Of a stretch of DNA of 13,675 nt, positions 6,816-13,675 are shown one piece after another; positions within the stretch are counted from its first letter, which is position 1; the number at the start of each line of letters is the position of its first letter. The stretch comes from Methylomonas sp. GTDB taxonomy: Bacteria > Pseudomonadota > Gammaproteobacteria > Methylococcales > Methylomonadaceae. The notes below the pieces were generated by a model, which did not search any database, was not told the origin of the DNA, and was given only the letters and a program-made list of their open reading frames with translations. Location of the stretch: positions 1 to 13,675 of the forward strand of contig JALXCS010000215.1 in the NCBI GenBank assembly GCA_026990815.1, read 5' to 3'. The position numbers and the translations under genes were made by a program.

Positions 6816-8450
6816 TCAAGTGATAACGGTTGGCGCACTACGACCGGTGCGTTTTTTTATTTCACAAAGCTGTTCAGCCAGATCAATTAATTTTGCCAGG
6901 GCGATTTGCGCATCCTGATCTTGACGCGCGGAGGCTGATTCAAATCTTTCCAGATAAATTCTTAAAGTAGCACCCACTGTTCCGGTTCCGGATAGTCTGA
7001 AAACCATTCGCGAGCCATCTTCAAAACCAATACGTATTCCCTGGTTTTTACTGATGCTGCCATCGACAGGATCCTGATAGCTGAATTCATCGGCAAATTT
7101 TACGGTAAAGTCACCAAAGCTTTTTCCTGTCAGGCCTGGAAGTTGTTCGCGTAAATGGTCAAAAATGCTGTTTACAATGGCTAAATCTACTGCTTCATAA
7201 TCGTGTCGGCTGTATATGTCACGGCCAAATTTTTGCCAATGTTGCTGAACAATATCACCGACTGCAAGGCCGGTTTTCGCTAATAAATTCAGCCAGAATA
7301 ACACTGCCCAAAGTCCGTCTTTTTCACGCACATGGTTAGATCCAGTGCCGAAACTTTCTTCTCCGCACAAAGTGATTTTTCCGGCATCCAGCAGGTTGCC
7401 AAAATATTTCCAGCCAGTTGGGGTTTCATAGCAGGCAATGTCAAGTGCTTCTGCCACACGGTCCACTGCCTGGCTGGTAGGCATTGAACGGGCAACACCG
7501 GCTATTCCTTGACTGTAAGCAGGGATAAGGTGGGCATTGGCAGCCATGATTGCCAGACTGTCGCTAGGCGTAACAAAAATATGATTTCCCAGAATCATAT
7601 TTCTGTCACCATCGCCATCTGAGGCCGCACCAAAAGTAGGTGCTTCAGCGCTGAACATAAGATCTGCCAGTTTCTTGGCGTGGGCCAGGTTAGGGTCAGG
7701 ATGGCCTCCGCCAAAGTCAGGCAGGGGGATTGCATTAATTACTGAACCCGGTTTGGCGCCCAGCATTTCTTCAATAATTTTTTTTGCGTAAGGGCCAGTA
7801 ATAGCATGCATGGCATCAAAACATAAAGTGATACTTCCTGACTCAATAGCTTTGTTGATCAACGGAAAATCAAATATCTGATTCATTAAATTGGCATAAT
7901 CATCAACCGGGTCAACAATAGTGATTTTGAAAGTTTCGATTTGTTGTGCGCCGATGCTGTCCAAATCAATATCATCAATTTCTGCAATTTTATATTCCGA
8001 AATTAGCATACTTTGACGATAAAATTCATCGGTAAATTTTTCTGGGGCAGGGCCGCCGTTGCTAACATTGTATTTAATGCCAAAATCTTCATCAGCCCCG
8101 CCTGGGTTATGGCTGGCAGAAAGAATCAAACCTCCAGAGGCCTGGTTTTTTCGGATTAAATGTGACGCGGCAGGGGTGGAAAGTAACCCGCCTTGGCCTA
8201 TAATAAGATGACCAAACCCGTTGGCTGCAGCAATTTTAATAATGATCTGGATAGCCTCACGGTTAAAATAGCGGCCATCGCCTCCCAGTACGAGGCTGGA
8301 ACCTTGGTCGACGGGTAAAGAATTGAAAATGGATTGAACGAAATTTTCCAGATAATTGGGTTGCTGGAACACCTTGACTTTTTTTCTTAACCCGGAGGTT
8401 CCGGGTTTTTGGTCATCAAAGGGTTGGGTGGGTACTGTTTTAATTCTCAT
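6816..8450 (-). CDS. pgm: Phosphoglucomutase (alpha-D-glucose 1,6-phosphomutase)
   Basis: This cytoplasmic enzyme interconverts glucose 1-phosphate and glucose 6-phosphate, linking glycogen and nucleotide-sugar synthesis to central carbon metabolism. The 544 residues have the layout of the eukaryote-like bacterial Pgm group: substrate-binding GTSGLRKKV near the N-terminus (17-25), the phosphoserine loop SASHNPGG with Ser113, the magnesium loop DGDGDR (278-283), the sugar-binding CGEESFGTGSNHVREKDG (362-379), and the phosphate-binding RLSGTGTVGATLR (485-497). The C-terminus RTGRSAPTVIT is typical for the family, so the end is genuine. The gene stands alone, divergent from the L,D-transpeptidase and convergent with rnhA. 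Its last codons contain a terminator-like hairpin for the opposite strand. Confidence 0.95.
   Translation of the reverse strand: MRIKTVPTQPFDDQKPGTSGLRKKVKVFQQPNYLENFVQSIFNSLPVDQGSSLVLGGDGRYFNREAIQIIIKIAAANGFGHLIIGQGGLLSTPAASHLIRKNQASGGLILSASHNPGGADEDFGIKYNVSNGGPAPEKFTDEFYRQSMLISEYKIAEIDDIDLDSIGAQQIETFKITIVDPVDDYANLMNQIFDFPLINKAIESGSITLCFDAMHAITGPYAKKIIEEMLGAKPGSVINAIPLPDFGGGHPDPNLAHAKKLADLMFSAEAPTFGAASDGDGDRNMILGNHIFVTPSDSLAIMAANAHLIPAYSQGIAGVARSMPTSQAVDRVAEALDIACYETPTGWKYFGNLLDAGKITLCGEESFGTGSNHVREKDGLWAVLFWLNLLAKTGLAVGDIVQQHWQKFGRDIYSRHDYEAVDLAIVNSIFDHLREQLPGLTGKSFGDFTVKFADEFSYQDPVDGSISKNQGIRIGFEDGSRMVFRLSGTGTVGATLRIYLERFESASARQDQDAQIALAKLIDLAEQLCEIKKRTGRSAPTVIT
6834..6858 (+). terminator. 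Plus-strand intrinsic terminator inside the 3' end of pgm
   Basis: CGCAC (6834-6838) and GTGCG (6847-6851) form a stem around an eight-base loop and are followed by seven T residues (6852-6858). In this orientation it would stop transcription coming from the methyltransferase-rnhA pair. On the minus strand the same bases encode the Pgm tail (KKRTGRSA), so the signal and coding sequence overlap. Confidence 0.6.
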
Positions 8451-8539
8451 TATTTCTAGCTCTGCCTAGTGTATTAATCAAGATGATGTCACTATATCAA
8501 AAAGTAAGGTTAATGTTGATTTAAGATGGAAATATTAGG

Positions 8540-9082
8540 ATGCGCACTTTAGTATTATTATTTGGAAATTTATTTTTTTGCCATTTGGTATTTGCCAGCG
8601 AAGGGGTTTGGTTGCTTGTCGATACACAATCCATGAACCTGGAAGTTAAAAGAGGACAGAAAACCATCGAAGTGTTTGATAATATTTCAATCGGACGAAA
8701 CGGCGCAGGGTACAAGGAACATCGGGGTGACGATGTGACGCCATTGGGAACCTACAAAATAGGTTGGGTAAACAAAAAAAGTCCTTATCATCTGTTTTAT
8801 GGGTTTAATTACCCAACCATGGAAAATGCACAAAAGGCTTTGGCAGATGGGCTGATTAGCAGAAAAACCTTTGCTTCGATAAAAAAAGCGCATATGCAGA
8901 ACAGGCTTCCTCCACAAAATACCCCCCTCGGCGGTCGTATTGGGATTCACGGAATTGGTCGTGGCAATAAAAAAGTGCATGAATCAATGAATTGGACGCA
9001 TGGTTGTATAGCTTTGACGAACCATCAGATTCAAAGATTGTCAAAATGGATAAATAAGGGCACATTGGTAAAAGTAAAATAA
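8540..9082 (+). CDS. L,D-transpeptidase (YkuD domain), periplasmic
   Basis: YkuD-domain enzymes act on peptidoglycan peptides through a catalytic cysteine, making 3-3 cross-links or attaching lipoproteins. Residues 1-19 are a signal peptide (cleavage near VFA-SEG). The YkuD domain fills about 22-180. It has the conserved IGIHGIG with His137 and the catalytic THGCIAL with Cys156, plus the PLGTYKI segment (68-74) typical of the fold. No LysM or PG-binding domain is present; 180 residues is a minimal enzyme. The neighbouring downstream gene encodes an Lpp-like lipoprotein with a C-terminal lysine, 90 bases away in the same direction and without an intervening terminator. That suggests this enzyme may anchor that lipoprotein to the wall, as ErfK-type enzymes do in E. 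coli. The substrate is inferred. Confidence 0.88.
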   Translation: MRTLVLLFGNLFFCHLVFASEGVWLLVDTQSMNLEVKRGQKTIEVFDNISIGRNGAGYKEHRGDDVTPLGTYKIGWVNKKSPYHLFYGFNYPTMENAQKALADGLISRKTFASIKKAHMQNRLPPQNTPLGGRIGIHGIGRGNKKVHESMNWTHGCIALTNHQIQRLSKWINKGTLVKVK

Positions 9083-9172
9083 TACTGGAAAAGGGCTTAA
9101 AAACAGTGCAAAATTAGAACTGGTTTCATAGCGTTAGGTTTTGTTTTTAATATATTAAAATAAGGAAAAAAC

Positions 9173-9451
9173 ATGTATAAAGCAATTAAGATTTCCGCAA
9201 TCGTTTTAACTGCAGGTCTGGCTGTTGGTTGTGCCAGCACAGATGATATTGCTAATTTGCAATCACAGATTGATGGTTTGAGAACTGATCTGGATAAAAC
9301 TTCCACTGCTGTTGCAAGTGCTCAAAATGCTGCGCGTGAGGCAGCGGCGAGAGCTTCTGCTGCGGAAGCTGCGGCGGACCGTGCTGCTGGTTTTGCAGAA
9401 GAAACAAATAATAAGCTGGATAGATTATTCAAGAAATCAATGATGAAATAA
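9173..9451 (+). CDS. Lpp/OprI-type alanine-zipper outer-membrane lipoprotein
   Basis: This is a small abundant-type lipoprotein likely tying the outer membrane to peptidoglycan. The signal sequence ends in the lipobox LAVGC (Cys20), giving a mature chain of 73 residues, somewhat longer than E. coli Lpp (58). After Cys20 come two helical segments: a Leu/Ile-containing heptad region (ANLQSQIDGLRTDLDK, 27-42) and an alanine zipper (about 46-76), as in OprI. The last residue is Lys92, the position through which Lpp is covalently joined to the wall. AGGA is placed well before the ATG. An AT-rich block with TATATT (9151-9156) precedes it and a very strong terminator follows, fitting a highly expressed short message. 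It may also be co-transcribed with the L,D-transpeptidase upstream. Confidence 0.85.
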   Translation: MYKAIKISAIVLTAGLAVGCASTDDIANLQSQIDGLRTDLDKTSTAVASAQNAAREAAARASAAEAAADRAAGFAEETNNKLDRLFKKSMMK

Positions 9452-9471
9452 TTCGATTTTTTCTTAACTCA

Positions 9472-9510
9472 AAAAAAGCCTTGTAGCTATGTAGCTACAG
9501 GGCTTTTTTG
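9472..9510 (+). terminator. Strong intrinsic terminator after the lpp-like gene
   Basis: The arms 9472-9489 and 9492-9509 (AAAAAAGCCTTGTAGCTA against its inverse) are complementary along their whole length apart from one G-U pair and a tiny loop. The GC-containing stem is followed by a T-run, on plus-strand reading. The A-tract on the left also makes it able to act in the reverse direction. It sits 21 bases after the lipoprotein stop. Confidence 0.92.
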
Positions 9511-9545
9511 TTTATATTTGCCTATTTTGATCTTTTCAACACAAC

Positions 9546-10937
9546 ATGACTCAGGTTAATCAAGATAAACTTTCCAGCGCCCGTTTTACCCAGGCTACTG
9601 ATGCATTTGTAGAAATTTTTACGGCTTCAGTCGATTTTGATCAGCGTATGGCCCAGCAGGATATTCAGGGTTCAATAGCCCATGCATCCATGTTACATAG
9701 GATTGGTGTTTTAACAGATATTGAGCATGATGAAATTATCAAAGGCTTAGAAACGATAAGCCAGGAAATTAGCAATAGGGAATTTCAATGGTCAATAAAA
9801 CAGGAAGATGTTCATATGAACATCGAAGCAAGATTGACTGAACTGATTGGTATTGCCGGTAAGAAATTACATACCGGGCGATCTCGCAACGATCAGGTGG
9901 CAACCGACATACGTCTTTATTTGCGCAGCGAAATTGATAGCATTATCAGTTTAATTAATTGTTTGCAAACTGCTTTGCTGGACGTGGCAGAACGGGAAGC
10001 TGAGACCATTATGCCGGGTTTTACCCATCTCCAGGTAGCTCAGCCGGTGACTTTTGGACACCATCTGATGGCCTGGTTTGAAATGCTGGTGCGGGACAAG
10101 GAAAGGTTATTGGATTGCCGTAAAAGGGTCAATATCATGCCATTGGGTGCAGCAGCTCTGGCAGGGACCAGCTATCCGATTGATCGAGATTATGTGGCAA
10201 AATTACTGGAGTTCGACAGGCCAACAGCTAATTCACTGGACTCAGTCAGTGATCGTGATTTTGCTATTGAATTTGCGGCTGCAGGCAGTTTGATTATGAT
10301 GCATTTATCCCGGTTCTCAGAGGAACTTGTGCTTTGGTCCAGCGCCCAATTTGATTTTATTGAGTTGCCTGATGCTTTTTGTACAGGTTCATCCATCATG
10401 CCGCAAAAGAAAAACCCCGATGTACCTGAGTTGGTTAGAGGCAAATCCGGACGTGTTGCAGGCCATTTGATGTCATTACTGATGTTAATGAAAAGTCAGC
10501 CGCTCGCCTATAACAAGGATAACCAGGAAGACAAAGAACCTCTATTCGATACCGCAGATACCCTAATTAATTGTTTACGTGCTTTTGCCGATATGATCCC
10601 GCATATTCAATGCAAAAAGCAGAATATGTATAAGGCAGCAAAGCAGGGTTTTTCCACTGCTACTGATTTGGCTGACTATTTGGTAAGAAAGGGCATGGCT
10701 TTCCGTGATGCTCATGAAGTGGTGGGATTGGCGGTTCGTTTGGGGATTGATTCGAACCGCGATTTGTCTGAATTGTCGCTTGAAGAATTACAGCAGTTTT
10801 CAGATATCATTACTGAAGATGTTTATGATGTATTATCTTTGGAGGGTTCAGTTGCTTCCCGTAAACATTTGGGTGGCACTGCGCCGGGAAGAGTTAGGGA
10901 GGCAGTCCAATTGGCCAAAAAGCAATTAAAAATTTAG
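9546..10937 (+). CDS. argH: Argininosuccinate lyase
   Basis: ArgH splits argininosuccinate into arginine and fumarate, the last step of arginine biosynthesis, as a cytoplasmic homotetramer. The 463-residue length is typical. Visible motifs are TASVDFDQRM (26-35), GSIAHASML (42-50), the HTGRSRNDQVATD loop (109-121), GFTHLQVAQP with His161, and the family signature GSSIMPQKKNP (281-291) carrying the flexible-loop catalytic serine Ser283. One oddity is at the extreme N-terminus: the usual KLWGGRF reads KLSSARF here. No Shine-Dalgarno is obvious. The start lies only 36 bases after the lpp terminator, leaving little room for its own promoter. The next gene begins two bases after the stop codon, so argH probably leads an operon. 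Confidence 0.97.
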   Translation: MTQVNQDKLSSARFTQATDAFVEIFTASVDFDQRMAQQDIQGSIAHASMLHRIGVLTDIEHDEIIKGLETISQEISNREFQWSIKQEDVHMNIEARLTELIGIAGKKLHTGRSRNDQVATDIRLYLRSEIDSIISLINCLQTALLDVAEREAETIMPGFTHLQVAQPVTFGHHLMAWFEMLVRDKERLLDCRKRVNIMPLGAAALAGTSYPIDRDYVAKLLEFDRPTANSLDSVSDRDFAIEFAAAGSLIMMHLSRFSEELVLWSSAQFDFIELPDAFCTGSSIMPQKKNPDVPELVRGKSGRVAGHLMSLLMLMKSQPLAYNKDNQEDKEPLFDTADTLINCLRAFADMIPHIQCKKQNMYKAAKQGFSTATDLADYLVRKGMAFRDAHEVVGLAVRLGIDSNRDLSELSLEELQQFSDIITEDVYDVLSLEGSVASRKHLGGTAPGRVREAVQLAKKQLKI

Positions 10938-10939
10938 AT

Positions 10940-11593
10940 TTGGATGTTCAAGCCGCAAAGAGTTCCAAAAATCAGAACTGTTCAGCTGACCCAGTAATCA
11001 CAACCATAGATTTGCTTCGGCACGGTGAGGTAAAAGGCGGCACCTGTTTTCGTGGCCAAACAGATGATCCTTTGACCACTAAAGGTTGGCAGCAAATGCA
11101 GCAACCTATCATCGGTCATCAGTGGGATATTATAATTAGTTCTCCTTTGTATCGTTGCCTGGATTTCGCGCGATGGTTAAGCAATCGGAGAAAATTACCT
11201 ATTTCAGTTATTCCTGAAATTTCAGAGATTAATTTTGGCGATTGGGAAGGAAAAACAGCTGAGCAAATCGAACAGTATTCTCCAGGGGCGTTGTCATTGT
11301 TTTATGATAATCCTGACCGATCACCACCAGGTAAAGGCGAGAGTATTTCTGATTTTTCAAAACGGGTTTACGAAGGTTGGCAGAGGCTGATTGTTGAAAA
11401 TGCCGGAAAAAAACTGTTGGTGATTACGCATGCGGGTGTTATTCGCATGATTTTTTCTTATATTCTAGATATTTCAATACAAAAAAGTTTCAATATTCAA
11501 ATCGACCATGCCTGTTTCAGCCGTTTTCAGCATTTTCGTACCAATGAATACCAATATTGTCAGTTTATAAAGCACCAAAATATACAAATGTGA
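10940..11593 (+). CDS. Histidine phosphatase family protein (phosphoglycerate mutase-like, CobC-like)
   Basis: This is a histidine phosphatase of the phosphoglycerate mutase-like branch; the substrate is unknown. The phosphohistidine motif LLRHGE places the nucleophile at His28. The second arginine is Arg72 in SSPLYRC, the likely acid is Glu97 in EISEINFGDWEG, and the second histidine is His164 in VITHAG. The segment CFRGQTDDPLTTKGW (36-50) resembles alpha-ribazole phosphatase (CobC), which acts late in cobalamin assembly, but no cobalamin genes are nearby, so that name is uncertain. The start must be a TTG at 10940: the frame has no ATG before the catalytic motif and the adjacent ATG (10944) is out of frame. 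It sits two bases after argH and before cyaA, likely one transcript. Confidence 0.8.
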   Translation: MDVQAAKSSKNQNCSADPVITTIDLLRHGEVKGGTCFRGQTDDPLTTKGWQQMQQPIIGHQWDIIISSPLYRCLDFARWLSNRRKLPISVIPEISEINFGDWEGKTAEQIEQYSPGALSLFYDNPDRSPPGKGESISDFSKRVYEGWQRLIVENAGKKLLVITHAGVIRMIFSYILDISIQKSFNIQIDHACFSRFQHFRTNEYQYCQFIKHQNIQM

Positions 11594-11677
11594 ACAACAG
11601 CTCAACTCCATAGATTAAAGCTTATACCCATACTTTTGGCCTGGCTTTTCCTCAATCTGCGGCTATGCTTGAAGCAG

Positions 11678-13675
11678 ATGACTGAAGCAATAAACCTTCC
11701 TGAAATAAAACTGGGTTCTCCTGGTGAGGAGATCAGCAGAAAAGACTTACATGCGATAAGTCAGCGGTTTAAAAATCTGCATTTATTTAAATTACAACGA
11801 ATTCAGCAGTTTTTACGAACTCGTCAGCATATTTTTCTTGATTTATTGGCACTGATATTTCACCAGAACCATCCTTTGTTGCCTGGATTTATTTCATCAG
11901 ACACACCATACGGAATTCCAGATTTTACGCCAGGCCGAACGACACTCAAGGCGGCGAAAATTTATAGCCGCAGTTTCAGATATAAGCGCCGTGCTGCAAA
12001 AAGCTATGCGATTGAAGGCTTGTATTTAATGGGTAGTGTCAGCAGTATAGCTTTTACCAAGGCCAGTGATATTGATATCTGGCTTTGTCATGAGCCATCG
12101 CTTTCCAGTGAAGCCCTGCACAAGCTACAGGATAAGGCCATAGCTGTAGAAACCTGGGCGGCTTCAATAGGGCTGGAAGTACATTTTTTTCTGATTAACA
12201 GTGAACAATTTCGTGGTGGGCAGGATACGCCAATTTCAACAGAAAGCAGCGGTAAAACCCAACATTATTTATTGCTCGAAGAATTTTACCGGACTGCAAT
12301 TTATATCGCTGGAAAAATTCCCGCCTGGTGGTTGGTACCCCCGCATGAAGAACATAATTATCCTACTTATGTTCAGCATTTACTTAACAAACGTTTTATC
12401 ACTGAACACGAAATTATTGATTTTGGCGGTCTGAATGAAGTGCCGGTTGAAGAATTTGTCAGTGCGACATTATGGCATATTTACAAGGCGATCTATTCGC
12501 CACATAAATCAATTCTAAAATTGATGTTGATGGAAAGCTATGTCAGTGAGTACCCTACTCCCAAGTGGTTGGCCCAGGAACTAAAACAAGCTATCTATCT
12601 AGGTCAATTTTTGATTGATGATCTTGATCCTTATTTGCTGATGTATCGCAAACTGGAATCTTATCTTCAACAATCAGACAGTAATGAAAGAATCAATTTA
12701 TTACGCAAATGCCTTTATTTAAAAATCATAGGAGAAAACAGTTCTTCATCTGATTTGCAGACAAAACAGTCACGTGAAACTTTTTTGCAGGATATTGCAC
12801 GGCGGTGGCAATGGCGGGAATTTGATATCAGTGATCTAGGGCGTAGTGATTCATGGAATTTTGCTAATGCATTGCTAGAACATCAAAGCATTGTCAAGGA
12901 ACTAACCCAGTGTTATCGAATGAATATTGGGTTTGCAAAAAAGCATTTAAAAACTGATTATGTACATGATCAAGATTCCAGGCTGATTGGACGGAAGTTG
13001 TTCGCTTTTTTGGAAAAGAAACCGGATAAGGTTGAAATTATTTCTACTCGATCCATTGTGCAGACTGTAGAAAATGAATTAAGTCTTATCGAAATTCCTC
13101 TGCAATCAGGCAGTATGGGCTGGGGGATATTTTTGGGGCAATTCAGAGAACAAACCCCAGTATTTAGCAATGCTATAAAAACCAGCTGGAACCTGGTGGA
13201 AATTCTGCTCTGGATGGTGGTTAATGGCTTGTATCATAAAAAAATCAAGATTCGGGTTCAGGCGGTTTCCCTGCATTTAAATGCGACCGAAATTCATTTA
13301 ACGTTAATTGAAATTCAGCAGTTTCTTGAGCGTTATTTGAATATAGAAAACAAATCTCTTGATACCTATAAACGACGAAAAACTGAAGTTGCCTCCCTGT
13401 TGATTATAAATCTGGGGATACTATTACCGGAAGCAAGGGGTGATGGTTTTGTTGTGATGAGTGAGCGTTCTGATGCCTTGAGTTATGGTGCCGCTCGAAA
13501 GAATTTTATCTATACTCTAGATCGCATTTTAATTACCAGTTGGGGTGAAATATTTTTTAATCAGGATAAAGCTGCAGAAGGGTTATTTAATTGTTTTGTA
13601 GAAACGATTAACAAAGCCTGGGAAACTGGATTCTCGCCACCAATGGAGATTGCCTGTTTTACTCAACTAAGGGCG
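11678..13675 (+). CDS. cyaA: Class I adenylate cyclase, N-terminal and central part (cut by window edge)
   Basis: CyaA makes cyclic AMP from ATP in the cytoplasm; cAMP acts through CRP. The open frame runs 666 codons without a stop to the last base of the window; E. coli CyaA has about 850 residues, so the regulatory C-terminus is missing from view. The nucleotidyltransferase motif of class I cyclases is clear: GSVSSIAFTKASDIDIWLCH (119-138), with Asp131 and Asp133 as metal-binding residues. Other recognisable stretches are FKNLHLFKLQRIQQFL near the N-terminus, and YKAIYSPHKSILKLMLMESY and SDALSYGAARKNFIYTLDR further on. The start is most likely the ATG at 11678; the frame also has TTG codons at 11636 and 11669. 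It lies 84 bases after the phosphatase, same strand. Confidence 0.93.
   Translation, partial: MTEAINLPEIKLGSPGEEISRKDLHAISQRFKNLHLFKLQRIQQFLRTRQHIFLDLLALIFHQNHPLLPGFISSDTPYGIPDFTPGRTTLKAAKIYSRSFRYKRRAAKSYAIEGLYLMGSVSSIAFTKASDIDIWLCHEPSLSSEALHKLQDKAIAVETWAASIGLEVHFFLINSEQFRGGQDTPISTESSGKTQHYLLLEEFYRTAIYIAGKIPAWWLVPPHEEHNYPTYVQHLLNKRFITEHEIIDFGGLNEVPVEEFVSATLWHIYKAIYSPHKSILKLMLMESYVSEYPTPKWLAQELKQAIYLGQFLIDDLDPYLLMYRKLESYLQQSDSNERINLLRKCLYLKIIGENSSSSDLQTKQSRETFLQDIARRWQWREFDISDLGRSDSWNFANALLEHQSIVKELTQCYRMNIGFAKKHLKTDYVHDQDSRLIGRKLFAFLEKKPDKVEIISTRSIVQTVENELSLIEIPLQSGSMGWGIFLGQFREQTPVFSNAIKTSWNLVEILLWMVVNGLYHKKIKIRVQAVSLHLNATEIHLTLIEIQQFLERYLNIENKSLDTYKRRKTEVASLLIINLGILLPEARGDGFVVMSERSDALSYGAARKNFIYTLDRILITSWGEIFFNQDKAAEGLFNCFVETINKAWETGFSPPMEIACFTQLRA

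Noticed and set aside
8521..9065. Several minus-strand frames opposite the L,D-transpeptidase
   Set aside because: They are antisense to a gene with a clear signal peptide and YkuD active site, and show no motifs of their own.
12201..12434. 77-codon plus-strand frame
   Set aside because: It lies in another frame entirely inside cyaA, whose own frame is continuous and has the class I cyclase motif.
1..13675. CRISPR array, tRNA, rRNA, toxin-antitoxin or phage-defence genes
   Set aside because: I looked for spaced direct repeats, tRNA-like structure and small gene pairs on both strands and found none that could be supported.

Overview
The window looks like chromosomal DNA of a moderately AT-rich gammaproteobacterium. 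A class I adenylate cyclase (found mainly in gammaproteobacteria), an E. coli-like mltD / methyltransferase / rnhA neighbourhood, and an Lpp/OprI-type alanine-zipper lipoprotein all point there. A short repeat between rnhA and pgm resembles dispersed repeats I recall from gamma-methanotrophs (Methylococcales). That would fit a relative of Methylobacter or Crenothrix, but it is memory, not a search result. I see no tRNA, rRNA, CRISPR array or prophage.

Layout. Positions 1-56 (minus) hold the first 18 codons of a gene that runs off the left edge, possibly a transposase. Positions 260-3430 (minus) form a metal-uptake block: an outer-membrane porin-like protein, a ZnuA-type periplasmic metal-binding protein and a ZnuB-type permease, with no ATPase in view. 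Positions 3841-5217 (minus) encode an MltD-type lytic transglycosylase. It is divergent from a YafS-like methyltransferase and rnhA (plus, 5305-6452). E. coli has gloB and dnaQ in this neighbourhood, but here both are absent. The rnhA 3' flank instead holds a 156-bp imperfect palindrome and a second repeat-like stretch, and then a convergent phosphoglucomutase gene, pgm (minus, 6816-8450).

Divergent from pgm lie an L,D-transpeptidase and an Lpp-like lipoprotein with a C-terminal lysine (plus, 8540-9451). They may be an enzyme and substrate pair that tethers the outer membrane to peptidoglycan. A strong terminator follows, and 36 bases later begins a plus-strand run of argH (last step of arginine synthesis), a histidine-family phosphatase and the first 666 codons of cyaA, which is cut by the right edge.

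Functional themes are metal acquisition, cell-wall turnover and attachment (mltD, the L,D-transpeptidase, lpp), and housekeeping metabolism and signalling. Most of the window is ordinary core genome. The less ordinary parts are the ATPase-less zinc locus with its paired porin, the palindromic element at the rearranged rnhA flank, and the transpeptidase-lipoprotein pair. I did not find convincing evidence of a wholly new system.
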